Shown here one piece after another: positions 27,684-36,564 of a stretch of DNA of 64,000 nt. The position numbers and the translations under genes are program-made. Positions within the stretch are counted from its first letter, which is position 1, and every line of letters begins with the position of its first letter. The notes beneath the pieces were generated by a model. That model was not told where the DNA came from. It saw only the letters and a program-made list of their open reading frames with translations, and did not search any database. The DNA is from Helicobacter sp. 16-1353 (GTDB lineage: Bacteria > Campylobacterota > Campylobacteria > Campylobacterales > Helicobacteraceae). The stretch covers positions 80,101-144,100 of the forward strand of contig NZ_NHYM01000005.1 of assembly GCF_003288815.1 (NCBI RefSeq), read 5' to 3'.

Positions 27684-30458
27684 TTATACTTGTGATATTC
27701 TTCCATCAGCAAAACAAAGATATGCTGCAATTTTTTTATCAACAAAATATTTTGTAGCAAAATGCAGGTATTCCCTTACTTGATGTTGTTTTGTTTCTAA
27801 ATCTAAATCGCTACTTTTATAATCAAGTATAAAAACACTATCTTTTGTTTCTAAAATACAATCGATTCTTCGCAGAATCTTATTATCATTTAGATACGAA
27901 ACTTCACATTTTATATGTGGATTTAAGGAAAGAGTTTCTTTAATCACCGAATTATTTAAGATTCGCTCAACGCTACTTAATATATCTTCTATATGCTTTT
28001 TATCCAAAATCAAACCATATCTATTTAATAGAATATTTTTTATTTCTGTCATAGTTATGGAATCCCTATATCGCAAAGAATATTCCATAGCCAAATGTAA
28101 AGCTATGCCTTTGATTCTAGAAATAGAATTATATTGTTTTTTTGTATCTTGTATAAAATCATCTTGTTTTCCAAAAGATTCTTGCTCTATTTGGATTGGC
28201 TTTGAAATACTTTTAGATTCTACATAATCACATATATTAGAATCTATATCTTCGCCCATTTCTATATCTTGTAAAGATAATTTATCAAATAAATCACTCT
28301 TAGTTGGCTTTATGATATATAGGCTTTCTTTTGCCCTAGTAAAGGCGACATATAAAAGATTAATAGAATCTAATAGTTTTTCATCTTTTTGTTTATCATA
28401 GATTTTCTTAAATTCCAAATCCACAATCTGGCGAAATTTGGCATTTTTAAGATAAACGATTTGCTTAAAATTAAGCCCATCATAATCATAATACAAACTG
28501 CTAGAGCGATTATTTTCTTTATTAAATTCACTCAATATTACATCATCAAATTCTAAACCCTTAGCTTTATGTATATTGCTTATTCTAATGTCATATTCCC
28601 TATCTTCTTCAATCTCTATTGTTGTATTTTCTAGCTCATCTATAAACTCATCTAATTCATTATAATCAAGTGATTTCTCAAGCACAAGAATCGCAACTTT
28701 TCCATAAAGATGAAAAATCTTCATAATGTTTAAAACAATCTCACTAGGTAATTTGCCAAGCAAAATAGAATCTAATGGCATAGATGTAAAATAAGATCCT
28801 CCATTTAATACTAAAGCATTTTTAATATATAGATTATTATGTGTTTGAATATATTTTAATACATTTAAAAGCACTAAAAATTCATCATTCTTGGCATTTG
28901 TAAGTTGAAGTGCGATTTTAAGATGTGGCATATCATTTAATAAAAAATCCCTAATTTCTGTGGCGGTTGCATTGTTTCTAGTGAGAATCACAATATCTTT
29001 TCTATTATGTTTTAATAAAAAATTCACTCTCTCTTTAATGCAATCTAAAATCTCGCTTTTTTCCTTTGTGAGAATCTTTACATAGCCATTGATTTTTTTA
29101 TCTGGAATCTGGGTTTCATAATGTTTAAATCTATCACTAAATGTTTGATTTACAATCTCTACGATATTTTTAGCACTTCTATAATTTTTTGGTAGAGATT
29201 TAACATTCATATTAAGCTCTTTATTAATCGCTTCAAAAAGTCTGCTATCACTCCCACGAAATCGATAAATCGCCTGTTTTTCATCACCCACGAAAAATAA
29301 ACTTCTATTTTCAATCCTACCCACGCCACTTTTAATCTCATCAATAAGTGGTTTTAGTATTTGGTATTGCCTTATATTTGTATCTTGAAATTCATCAACT
29401 AAAATGTGATTAATCCTAGAATCTAATCTAAAATAAAAAAAATCCTTATCAATATGTTTATTTAATAACTCATAGCAAAAAAGATTCAAATCATTAAAGT
29501 TAAGCACATTTTTAATGCGTAAAATGCTTAGTTTTTCATTATGAAAGATTCGATATAGATTTACAATCACAGATAAAACTTGATTTTGCACATTATCAAA
29601 ATACCATTTGAAAGCTTCTTTTATGCGATTTATCTTTGCATTAAAAAAAGATTCATCATAATCCAATTTTTCTAATTTATTAATCATTGTTTGCGTAAAA
29701 ATCAATGTATTATCACTATGAAATAATGCCAATATATCTTTTGTGGTGGAATCCTTATTAAGATTTATCGCTAGTCGTCCCATTATATTCTTACATCCAC
29801 TTTCACCATCAATTAGAGTTAGGACATAGGATTGCAATTCATTGTAATTACTAACTACAACATCTCTCCAATCCAAAATAGTAGAATCTATACTAGAATC
29901 CGTCGCAATATCAATCTTAATATTTTTTAACATTTCTAAGATTTGATTTGCCTTTAGCTCATTTAGAAAGCAAAACAACGCCAATGAATCAAATTGTTTA
30001 GATTCTATTTTCTCCAATGTGTTTTGAAGTATATCTTTATCATAGCCAAAATCATTTCCAAGCTCGTAATTATTAAGCAATCCAGCGTAAAAACTAAATT
30101 TCTTTAAGATTAGATTAAAAAAAGCATCAAATGTCATAATATGATTATTAGAGCGTCTAAATCTATAATAAATTTTCTTAATATTATCTTTCACATAGGA
30201 ATATTCTAGCCCTAGTTTGGATAACTCTATGGCATATGGATTATTATTAAAATCGCAAACATCACTAGCTAATTCTCGTAATGTCCGCAAGATTCTCTCT
30301 TGCATTTCTTGTTGTGCTTTTCTAGTAAATGTGATTGTCAAAATCTCATTAGCATTTGCACCTAATAATAAAAGATAAATATAGCGTGAAGTTAGTGAGA
30401 ATGTCTTTCCACTTCCTGCTGATGCACGAATCGAAAGCCATTGATTGTCATTTTGCAT
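27684..30458 (-). CDS. addA: AddA/RecB-like UvrD-family helicase-nuclease
   Basis: Helicase-nuclease subunit of the AddAB-type recombination complex that processes double-strand breaks. The 924-residue protein has the Walker A loop RASAGSGKTFSLTSRYIYLL (about residues 11-30), motif II HILVDEFQDTNIRQYQIL, the motif III/IV region FFVGDEKQAIYRFRGSDSR, and motif VI LLYVAFTRAKESLYI. The C-terminal nuclease domain has the FILDYKSSDLDLETKQHQVREY block (about 876-897) expected of AddA/RecB nucleases. It corresponds in position to H. pylori HP1553. The partner AddB is not in the window. It lies three bases downstream of obgE. Confidence 0.92.
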   Translation of the reverse strand: MQNDNQWLSIRASAGSGKTFSLTSRYIYLLLLGANANEILTITFTRKAQQEMQERILRTLRELASDVCDFNNNPYAIELSKLGLEYSYVKDNIKKIYYRFRRSNNHIMTFDAFFNLILKKFSFYAGLLNNYELGNDFGYDKDILQNTLEKIESKQFDSLALFCFLNELKANQILEMLKNIKIDIATDSSIDSTILDWRDVVVSNYNELQSYVLTLIDGESGCKNIMGRLAINLNKDSTTKDILALFHSDNTLIFTQTMINKLEKLDYDESFFNAKINRIKEAFKWYFDNVQNQVLSVIVNLYRIFHNEKLSILRIKNVLNFNDLNLFCYELLNKHIDKDFFYFRLDSRINHILVDEFQDTNIRQYQILKPLIDEIKSGVGRIENRSLFFVGDEKQAIYRFRGSDSRLFEAINKELNMNVKSLPKNYRSAKNIVEIVNQTFSDRFKHYETQIPDKKINGYVKILTKEKSEILDCIKERVNFLLKHNRKDIVILTRNNATATEIRDFLLNDMPHLKIALQLTNAKNDEFLVLLNVLKYIQTHNNLYIKNALVLNGGSYFTSMPLDSILLGKLPSEIVLNIMKIFHLYGKVAILVLEKSLDYNELDEFIDELENTTIEIEEDREYDIRISNIHKAKGLEFDDVILSEFNKENNRSSSLYYDYDGLNFKQIVYLKNAKFRQIVDLEFKKIYDKQKDEKLLDSINLLYVAFTRAKESLYIIKPTKSDLFDKLSLQDIEMGEDIDSNICDYVESKSISKPIQIEQESFGKQDDFIQDTKKQYNSISRIKGIALHLAMEYSLRYRDSITMTEIKNILLNRYGLILDKKHIEDILSSVERILNNSVIKETLSLNPHIKCEVSYLNDNKILRRIDCILETKDSVFILDYKSSDLDLETKQHQVREYLHFATKYFVDKKIAAYLCFADGRISQV

Positions 30459-30461
30459 TTA

Positions 30462-31511
30462 TTATCCTAGATTCTCAAATAATAAAAATCGCAATTTATC
30501 AATATTGGTTTTATTTAATGATGATATAGGAATAATAAAAAGTGGCTCTTTAAAATCCCCTTGCTTGGAATCTATAAAATGTTTTTCTCTCACATATATA
30601 TCTTGCTCTTTTATATGAAAATGCGAAAATAAATCCAAAAGATTTTCTTTAAAATTATCACTAGAAATACTATCTATTTTTGTAATAGCTATGCCAAAAG
30701 AACGATTTGCCAAATTTGTATTAAAGGTTTTTACTTCATTTGTCAAATCTAAAAATTGCCTTAAAAGCGGTTTAGTAGAATCTAGCATAAATAAAAAAAC
30801 TTTTGTTCGCTCGATATGTCGTAAAAACTCCAATCCCAAGCCTTTTCCAAGACTTGCACCATTAATTATCCCCGGAATATCTGCCATAACAAATGAATGT
30901 ATATCATCAATATCAACAACGCCAAGATTCGGGATTAATGTGGTAAATTCATAAGAAGCGATTTGTGGTTTAGCATTTGACATAACTGATAAAAGCGTAG
31001 ATTTACCAGCATTTGGAAATCCCACTAGCCCAACATCAGCGATTATTTTTAACTCTAATCGTATATGTAAGGATTTTCCCTCTAATCCTTTTTGTGCGTA
31101 TGTGGGTTTTTGATTAATAGAGTTTTTAAACCTAGCATTTCCAGCCCCACCTTTGCCACCTTTTAGAAATAATATTTTTTCGCTTTTTGTAAAATCATAA
31201 AGCAATTCATTTGTATCAAAATCAATTATTTGCGTTCCAAGCGGTATTTTGATTAGAATATCTTCGCCTTTTTTCCCGCTTTTATTCTTACTTTCACCTT
31301 GTTTTCCATTTTTAGCATTATAATGCTTTTTGCCACGAAACTTTGATAAGGTGTCATTATTTGTATCAACTTCAAAAAATACATCACCGCCATCACCGCC
31401 ATCACCGCCATCAGGTCCGCCTTGTATTACAAACTTTTCGCGTCTAAAGCTAACAGCACCTGCACCGCCCTTTCCAGAGCTAATATAAATATCAACGCTA
31501 TCTATAAACAT
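30462..31511 (-). CDS. obgE: GTPase ObgE (ribosome assembly)
   Basis: Essential GTPase acting in 50S subunit maturation and stress control. The N-terminal Obg fold is recognised from [20 protein letters not shown] and the glycine-rich [19 protein letters not shown] (about residues 32-50). The G domain has G1 [20 protein letters not shown] (about 160-179), G3 [10 protein letters not shown] and G4 ITKID. Length 349 is normal, without a long C-terminal tail. It follows rpmA and rplU on the same strand, the common ribosomal-protein/Obg arrangement. Confidence 0.97.
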   Translation of the reverse strand: MFIDSVDIYISSGKGGAGAVSFRREKFVIQGGPDGGDGGDGGDVFFEVDTNNDTLSKFRGKKHYNAKNGKQGESKNKSGKKGEDILIKIPLGTQIIDFDTNELLYDFTKSEKILFLKGGKGGAGNARFKNSINQKPTYAQKGLEGKSLHIRLELKIIADVGLVGFPNAGKSTLLSVMSNAKPQIASYEFTTLIPNLGVVDIDDIHSFVMADIPGIINGASLGKGLGLEFLRHIERTKVFLFMLDSTKPLLRQFLDLTNEVKTFNTNLANRSFGIAITKIDSISSDNFKENLLDLFSHFHIKEQDIYVREKHFIDSKQGDFKEPLFIIPISSLNKTNIDKLRFLLFENLG

Positions 31512-31577
31512 TATTTTTCATCTAGTAATTGTGAGTGGTAGAAAGTTATTTGGAAGTTTTGGCATAGATTTGGGATT

Positions 31578-31835
31578 CTATGCCTTTTGGATAACAGAAA
31601 CTTTTTTTCGAAATTTATCTTTTCGCTCGAATCTTACAACACCATCAATAAGTGCGAAAATCGTGTGGTCTTTGCCGATTCCCACATTGTTTCCAGCGTG
31701 GATTTTCGTGCCTCTTTGTCGAACGATGATATTTCCTGCTCGAACAAACTGAGAGCCAAATTTCTTAACACCTAATCGTCTTCCTGCGGAATCTCTATTA
31801 TTTTGAGTGCTACCCTGACCTTTTTTATGTGCCAT
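31578..31835 (-). CDS. rpmA: 50S ribosomal protein L27
   Basis: An 85-residue ribosomal protein near the peptidyl-transferase centre. It begins [20 protein letters not shown], the normal bacterial L27 N-terminus, and continues [20 protein letters not shown]. It lies 20 bases downstream of rplU and 66 upstream of obgE. Confidence 0.97.
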   Translation of the reverse strand: MAHKKGQGSTQNNRDSAGRRLGVKKFGSQFVRAGNIIVRQRGTKIHAGNNVGIGKDHTIFALIDGVVRFERKDKFRKKVSVIQKA

Positions 31836-31855
31836 TATTTCGTCCTTATATTAAA

Positions 31856-32167
31856 TTATTTTATAATCTCTAGGATTCTAACTCTAGTAAAATCGCGTCT
31901 AAATCCTCGTTTCGTTTTACTATCTTTTCTTCGTCTTTTCTTAAAAGTGATAACCTTTCTAGCTCTGCCGTGATTTATAACTTCTGCTTTTACTTTGGCA
32001 TTTTCAACAAATGGTGTCCCAACATCAATACTATCATTTTCTATCAATGCTAGAATCTCATTGAATTCAATGCTTGATTTTGGCTCAAGATTTATTTTAT
32101 CAAGCAAGATAATATCACCTGCTTGTATCTTGTATTGTTTGCCTCCATTCTTAATTATAGCTTGCAT
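31856..32167 (-). CDS. rplU: 50S ribosomal protein L21
   Basis: Binds 23S rRNA in the large subunit. The start is set at ATG 32167 ([18 protein letters not shown]), with AAGGA eight bases upstream; a TTG two codons earlier would add residues not seen in L21. The 103-residue length is normal. The C-terminal signature [20 protein letters not shown] is clear. First gene of rplU-rpmA-obgE. Confidence 0.97.
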   Translation of the reverse strand: MQAIIKNGGKQYKIQAGDIILLDKINLEPKSSIEFNEILALIENDSIDVGTPFVENAKVKAEVINHGRARKVITFKKRRRKDSKTKRGFRRDFTRVRILEIIK

Positions 32168-32255
32168 TAACAATTCCTTACAAATTTAATATAAAAGTTA
32201 TAATTATATAATCTAAATTGTAATTTTAAACTTAAGTTTATGATAATTTGACTAA

Positions 32256-32642
32256 TTAAACAGCAGAATCTTTCTTTAATGCAATGCATTCTATCTCAAC
32301 CAATGCTTTTTTTGGTAGCTCTTTCACAGATACAGTGCTTCTAGCTGGTTTATTTGCTTTAAAATAGCTTTCATATACCTCATTCATAGCAGTAAAATCG
32401 CTCATATCGGCTAAAAAAACAGTAGTTTTTATAACATAATCCAAATCACTATTTGCGTCATTTAACACAGCTCTTAGATTCTCTAAAACCTGCTTTGTTT
32501 GTGCTTTTATATCACCTTTTACAAATTCCCCATTTGATTGAAGTGGAATCTGCCCTGAGGTAAAAATAAGATTTCCAAAGATAATCCCTTGCGAATATGG
32601 ACCGATTGCTTGTGGTGCTTTTGGAGTTGATATTATTTTCAT
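32256..32642 (-). CDS. ridA: RidA-family enamine/imine deaminase
   Basis: A 128-residue cytoplasmic protein that hydrolyses reactive enamine/imine intermediates from PLP enzymes. Family signatures are PKAPQAIGPYSQGIIFGNLI (about residues 7-26), FTSGQIPLQ and the C-terminal PARSTVSVKELPKKALVEIE, which includes the substrate-binding Arg. It has its own ribosome binding site (AAGGA) and is probably monocistronic. Confidence 0.94.
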   Translation of the reverse strand: MKIISTPKAPQAIGPYSQGIIFGNLIFTSGQIPLQSNGEFVKGDIKAQTKQVLENLRAVLNDANSDLDYVIKTTVFLADMSDFTAMNEVYESYFKANKPARSTVSVKELPKKALVEIECIALKKDSAV

Positions 32643-32715
32643 ATATAATCCTTATTTTTAAAAATTAGGCTAGAATTATAACAATTAAATTTGAAATTAG
32701 AAAAAGGTCAATATA

Positions 32716-33063
32716 ATAAAAACAAAAACTTTTATATGTATGCTCTTTTTATTTACACAAAGTCTTTACACGCAAGACAAAATAATAGATACAAGTAAGA
32801 TTCTAAAAAATAATCAAGCTTTAGTAATTGATGCTAAAACAAATACTATTAATTATGTCCTTGAAATGCTTCCAAATGGTAAGATTATCAAGAAATATCT
32901 AACTATCCAAGAGCAAGAGCAAATCAAAAATCAATTAGATTTAAAAAACATAGAATCTAATATATTTAATAATAGGATTCATAAAAAAAGTAATATAAGC
33001 GAGTGGAATAAAAAAAAGATTCCATATGAGCAAAAAATAGAAAAAATTGATATAGATAGGTAG
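32716..33063 (+). CDS. small secreted protein of unknown function, apparently starting at ATA
   Basis: No family recognised. The first ATG in frame is at 32740, but it lacks a ribosome binding site and begins in mid-signal. Reading upstream in frame, an ATA at 32716 lies eight bases after AAGG (32704-32707). Used as a start it gives MKTKTFICMLFLFTQSLYTQ, a textbook signal peptide. The mature part (about 95 residues) is charged and Lys/Ile-rich, with LEMLPNGKIIKKYLTIQEQEQ in the middle. Either a rare AUA start is used, or an ATG has mutated and expression is reduced. It stands alone between ridA and the glycosyltransferase pair. Confidence 0.55.
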   Translation: MKTKTFICMLFLFTQSLYTQDKIIDTSKILKNNQALVIDAKTNTINYVLEMLPNGKIIKKYLTIQEQEQIKNQLDLKNIESNIFNNRIHKKSNISEWNKKKIPYEQKIEKIDIDR

Positions 33064-33208
33064 TGCTTTATAGTGTTTTGTGGTAAATAAAATATAATGC
33101 AAAAATATTAAGATTCTAAAAACTAAGATTATATTGAACTTCTAATAAACCCACCATTAAGATTTACTTTTGATAAAATAACATCTATAAATCACCAAAA
33201 GGCATAAA

Positions 33209-34507
33209 ATGAATATATTAGAATTAAAAATAGATAGCAAAATAGCAAAGGATTCCTTAGAATATAAAAGCATATTAGATAGCAATAAACCCCATAGTAT
33301 ATATAAAATAACAAAGTTTGGGTTAAATGCAACAAACGAAAATAGGGGGGGGCAGCTCGATAACCTAAAGAGCGAATTATCCAATCCAAATGCTAGAATC
33401 TTTCATATTCCAATAAATGAAGTAAAAATCTACCATTATTTAAGCAACCCAAACCCACACGAGAATCCACAGAATCCGCACGAGAATCCACAAAATATAA
33501 AAGTATGCTCCTATGGCGGTATTTTCATCAATGATAAAGTTATCTCACAAAGCCTAAATTCCGCTACAGATTCCACATACCAACAAGATGAGTTTGACTA
33601 TATTTCCAATCTATCCATATGCAATATAAAAAGCAAAAGCGATATTAAGAATCTAATAAAAAAGATTTATTTTAGATATATCTCAATTCGTAGTTTTAAC
33701 AATAGAAAAATCTTTAAAGACAAAACAAAGCCAAAGATAATATTTTTCTGTGCTTGGTTTTCAAATATGTATCATTTCGTTTTTGAGGGTTATGGGCGAT
33801 TGTTGATTTTGCTTGAAATGGCAAGAAAAAATAATATGGATTTTTACATCATAGCACCACCAAAACATCGCGGATTTAGCAAATATCACCAATGGTTTAT
33901 AAGCCAAATTTTAGATATAGAAAATATACCAAAGGATAGAATCCTATATCTTGATTATCAAAATTACCATATTGATAATGTATATTTCTGCTCAAATCCA
34001 CAATGTAATGATAAATATATACTACCTGCTATAAAAAAGCTTCAAGATAATCTATATGATAGTAATTTTAAAGCAAAAGGTGAGCGAATCTACATAAGTC
34101 GCAAAAAATCCCCGAGGCGATATTTGGTAAATGAAGATGAGATTTTTGAGATATTGCACCATAAATATGGTTTTGAAAAAATATATATGGAGGATTACAA
34201 TCTAAAAGAAAAGATAAACCACATAATGCGTGCAAAAGTAATCATTAGCATTGAGGGGACAAGCCTAATAAATGGCTTATTTATGAATGCCACAAACGCA
34301 AAGCTAATCGGCTTACGAAGTCATAGTATGACGGAGCATTTATTGATAATTTCTGCAATGTTTAAAAATATAGAATACCTACCAATAATATGTGATATAT
34401 ACGATAATAGCGATGAAAATCAATGGGCGGAAAATAATCTATATCTAAATAAAGAATACTTAATAAAAAAATTAAAAGATTACGAAATAGATGAGATGCA
34501 TAAATGA
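33209..34507 (+). CDS. GT61 (DUF563) family glycosyltransferase with a G8 tract
   Basis: A 432-residue cytoplasmic glycosyltransferase, probably acting on surface glycans. The GT61 pattern is visible: FCAWFSNMYHFVFEGYGRL (about residues 174-192), FSKYHQWFISQIL, then GERIYISRKKSPRRYLVNED (about 293-312) and the late AKVIISIEGTSLINGLFMNA with the conserved Glu-Gly. The N-terminal quarter is less conserved and contains a G8 tract at 33345-33352 read as RGG. The present length keeps the frame open, so the gene is ON. It overlaps the track start of the next gene, but with the preferred start at 34545 the two are 37 bases apart. Confidence 0.82.
   Translation: MNILELKIDSKIAKDSLEYKSILDSNKPHSIYKITKFGLNATNENRGGQLDNLKSELSNPNARIFHIPINEVKIYHYLSNPNPHENPQNPHENPQNIKVCSYGGIFINDKVISQSLNSATDSTYQQDEFDYISNLSICNIKSKSDIKNLIKKIYFRYISIRSFNNRKIFKDKTKPKIIFFCAWFSNMYHFVFEGYGRLLILLEMARKNNMDFYIIAPPKHRGFSKYHQWFISQILDIENIPKDRILYLDYQNYHIDNVYFCSNPQCNDKYILPAIKKLQDNLYDSNFKAKGERIYISRKKSPRRYLVNEDEIFEILHHKYGFEKIYMEDYNLKEKINHIMRAKVIISIEGTSLINGLFMNATNAKLIGLRSHSMTEHLLIISAMFKNIEYLPIICDIYDNSDENQWAENNLYLNKEYLIKKLKDYEIDEMHK
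33345..33352 (+). repeat. G8 tract in the GT61 gene
   Basis: Eight G followed by CAGC, the same TA-G8-CAGC context as in the neighbouring GT2 gene at 34882. ON as sequenced. Confidence 0.85.
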
Positions 34508-34544
34508 TATAATTTGGCTTTTAAATTTATTTATGGGGGTCAAA

Positions 34545-35681
34545 ATGCCACTTTTAACTATAGCCTTTCCTACATACAAAAGACCACATCGCATAATCGA
34601 ATCTATAAGCGATACGCTAAGCAATAAATCGCAAGACATAGAAGTCATAGTATGCGATAATAGCGAGGATTATCTCACAAAAGAGATTCTAGCAAATATC
34701 GACGATAAGCGATTTTCCTACTATCGCAATGGTAAAAATCTAGGTTTTTGCGGTAATTTTAAGCAATGCATAATGAATGCAAATGGCGAATTTACATTGA
34801 TTGTAAGTGATGAAGATAGGATAAATCACGCTGCCCTAAATGATATTTTAGATATTATTAAAAGCCAAAATATAGCGTATAGGGGGGGGCAGCAACAAGA
34901 ATCTAAATCATTAGAATCTAAATCATTAGAATCTAAAACAAAAGATTCACAAATACCACAATCCAACACCCCAGAATCCCAAGAATCCAAACCAACACAA
35001 TCTACACCAAATGCAATCACAGAGATAATCTCTGGTGTGGCATATATAGATGAAATAGATAGATATTATGTAGCTCCACCTAAGAATAAAAACGTCCATC
35101 TCTCCCCAAATCAAACCAAATCTCACCCACTATATAAAATGCTACGAAGCTATGTATCGGGCTTTTGCTTTAATACTAAGATTGCAAAATATATCTATCA
35201 GCATAGAATAAGCCCATTTGTAGATGGAGAGACATATTTTTATTATCCATTTTGGGTGGTAGGTTGGCTTAGTTTGGAGTTTGGCGGAGCATATACATAC
35301 AACTCTAAGCCATTAATATTTAAAACACAAAATGATAATTCCAGCTATATTGAAATGGGTGAGAAAAAAGCCCAAAAAGTATTTAGTTTCGCCTCAGAAA
35401 TACGATGCTTTGAGGATAAGATAAAGCTATCTATAAATGATAATCTATTGATACAAAGTAGCCTTGATGCCTATAATCTATACTATATACAAAATACAAC
35501 CTTGAAAAATGATACTTCGATTTCGTGGGTGGAAGCAAGAAAAAGGCTCTTTGGGGTATTAAAAGAAAATAGAAAATACCCGCTTTTTAGCATAATGCAT
35601 TTTTATTGTTTTAAGGCTCAACTCAAATTTAAAAAAATCATAAAAAAGCTTATTAGATACAAACCAATCTATAAAACATAA
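34545..35681 (+). CDS. GT2-family glycosyltransferase with a G8 tract and repeat insert
   Basis: A GT-A fold transferase, probably building LPS or capsule-like glycan. The N-terminus is classical GT2: MPLLTIAFPTYKRPHRIIES, then DIEVIVCDNSEDYLTKEIL and NLGFCGNFKQCIMNANGEF, with a VSDEDR (DxD-like) block near residue 89. At about residues 112-155 a G8 tract (read as RGG) leads into a low-complexity ESKSLESKSLESKTKDS insert, after which the fold resumes at AITEIISGVAYIDEIDRYYV. ATG 34545 is chosen because the GT2 fold begins there with a G-rich sequence just upstream; 34533 is an alternative. ON as sequenced. About 148 bases separate it from the tRNA. Confidence 0.82.
   Translation: MPLLTIAFPTYKRPHRIIESISDTLSNKSQDIEVIVCDNSEDYLTKEILANIDDKRFSYYRNGKNLGFCGNFKQCIMNANGEFTLIVSDEDRINHAALNDILDIIKSQNIAYRGGQQQESKSLESKSLESKTKDSQIPQSNTPESQESKPTQSTPNAITEIISGVAYIDEIDRYYVAPPKNKNVHLSPNQTKSHPLYKMLRSYVSGFCFNTKIAKYIYQHRISPFVDGETYFYYPFWVVGWLSLEFGGAYTYNSKPLIFKTQNDNSSYIEMGEKKAQKVFSFASEIRCFEDKIKLSINDNLLIQSSLDAYNLYYIQNTTLKNDTSISWVEARKRLFGVLKENRKYPLFSIMHFYCFKAQLKFKKIIKKLIRYKPIYKT
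34882..34889 (+). repeat. G8 tract in the GT2 gene
   Basis: Eight G followed by CAGC, directly before an array of E-S codons (AGAATCT words, 34899-35000). The frame is open at this length. Confidence 0.85.
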
Positions 35682-35828
35682 AAGCCAAGATATAAAAGTA
35701 AAGATATAAAATGGGATAAAACCTATGATATTTTGCTTTGATTTTATAGATTCTAAGAATGTTTAAATAAATATAGAGATAGTGAGAATAAAATATTAGA
35801 ATCTAATTCCAAATGATTTTAATAGCTT

Positions 35829-35914
35829 TGGTGCGGTTAGCGAGACTTGAACTCGCACGAGTCGCCTCACCACCCCCTCAAGATGGCGTGTCTACCAAAT
35901 TCCACCATAACCGC
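35829..35914 (-). tRNA. tRNA-Leu (anticodon GAG)
   Basis: Full cloverleaf on the minus strand. The acceptor stem is GCGGTTA/TAACCGC (seven perfect pairs), then discriminator A and encoded CCA. The anticodon arm is CCATC-TTGAGGG-GGTGG with GAG at 34-36. There is a type II variable arm, and the T arm is GCGAG-TTCAAGT-CTCGC. The 86-base length is normal for a leucine tRNA. It lies downstream of atpE on the same strand and next to the glycosyltransferase pair. Confidence 0.95.
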
Positions 35915-35935
35915 AATATTGAAAGATTTAATAGC

Positions 35936-35962
35936 TTAGAATCTCTTTAAAAGAGATTCTAA
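35936..35962 (-). terminator. hairpin after atpE, built on inverted AGAATCT
   Basis: TTAGAATCTCTT at 35936-35947 pairs with AAGAGATTCTAA at 35951-35962, three bases after the atpE stop codon. It contains inverted copies of GAATCT. No clear T run follows on the minus strand, so it may end or stabilise the atpE transcript. Confidence 0.6.
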
Positions 35963-35965
35963 AAA

Positions 35966-36283
35966 CTATCCTAAAAGAGGATTTGCATAAAGAACTATAA
36001 GTGCTATAACAAGTGTGTATATAACCTGTGCTTCTATAAGAGCGATTGCAATAAACATTGTAGTTGTTAATTTACCACCAACGCCCGGATTCCTAGCGAT
36101 ACCAGAGATTGCTGCTCCAGCTGCATTCCCCATACCTATCGCACCACCAAGTGCAGCGATACCAAGACCTACAACTGCACCAATTGCTGAATAAGCCTTA
36201 ATCATATCCATTCCACTTAGTCCGCCATCTGCTGCAAAAGCAACACCCATAAAAGCAAAAAACACAAATAGTATTTTTTTCAT
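35966..36283 (-). CDS. atpE: ATP synthase F0 subunit c
   Basis: Forms the proton-driven ring of the F1F0 ATP synthase. The protein has a signal-like N-terminal helix (MKKILFVFFAFMGVAFAADG), then two c-subunit helices. The first includes GLGIAALGGAIGMGNAAGAAI (glycine-rich). The second, MFIAIALIEAQVIYTLVIAL, has the proton-carrying Glu. The RNPGVGG loop between them is the family signature. Start 36283 has GGAG at a six-base spacing; ATG 36286 is a close alternative. Standing alone away from the atp operon, upstream of tRNA-Leu and next to pnp, is the H. pylori arrangement (HP1212). Confidence 0.95.
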   Translation of the reverse strand: MKKILFVFFAFMGVAFAADGGLSGMDMIKAYSAIGAVVGLGIAALGGAIGMGNAAGAAISGIARNPGVGGKLTTTMFIAIALIEAQVIYTLVIALIVLYANPLLG

Positions 36284-36522
36284 CATAAACTCCAAATTGT
36301 ATATTTCAAAGCAACTTCGTTCGGTTCTGTCCCCTACTTATAAATAGCCTTGATGTGTGTATTTTACTAATTTAATATAAAATTTAACTTACAATAAAAC
36401 CCACTAATACTATTCTTGCTTTAAGAATAAATAATTTAAACAAAAATCGCAAAATGGCATTAGAATCTTTTAATCCGCAATTTATACGATTTATTTATAA
36501 ATGATAGTAAAGTAAGATTCTA

Positions 36523-36543
36523 AGAGATTAATATTTAATCTCT
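36523..36543 (-). terminator. hairpin downstream of pnp
   Basis: AGAGATTA at 36523-36530 pairs with TAATCTCT at 36536-36543 around a five-base loop, 21 bases past the pnp stop. The interval 36284-36564 otherwise holds the atpE promoter region (ATTTTA near 36358 on the plus strand, a TAAAAT -10 on the minus) and no gene. Confidence 0.55.
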
Positions 36544-36564
36544 ACAAAAATCTCAAATATAGAT

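Noticed and set aside
35829..35914. tRNA-Leu as an integration site for a mobile island
   Set aside because: The glycosyltransferase pair lies next to it, but I see no integrase, no direct repeat of the tRNA 3' end and no other island marker.
36284..36564. Small gene between pnp and atpE
   Set aside because: Only promoter-like and hairpin sequences are visible, with stops in all frames.
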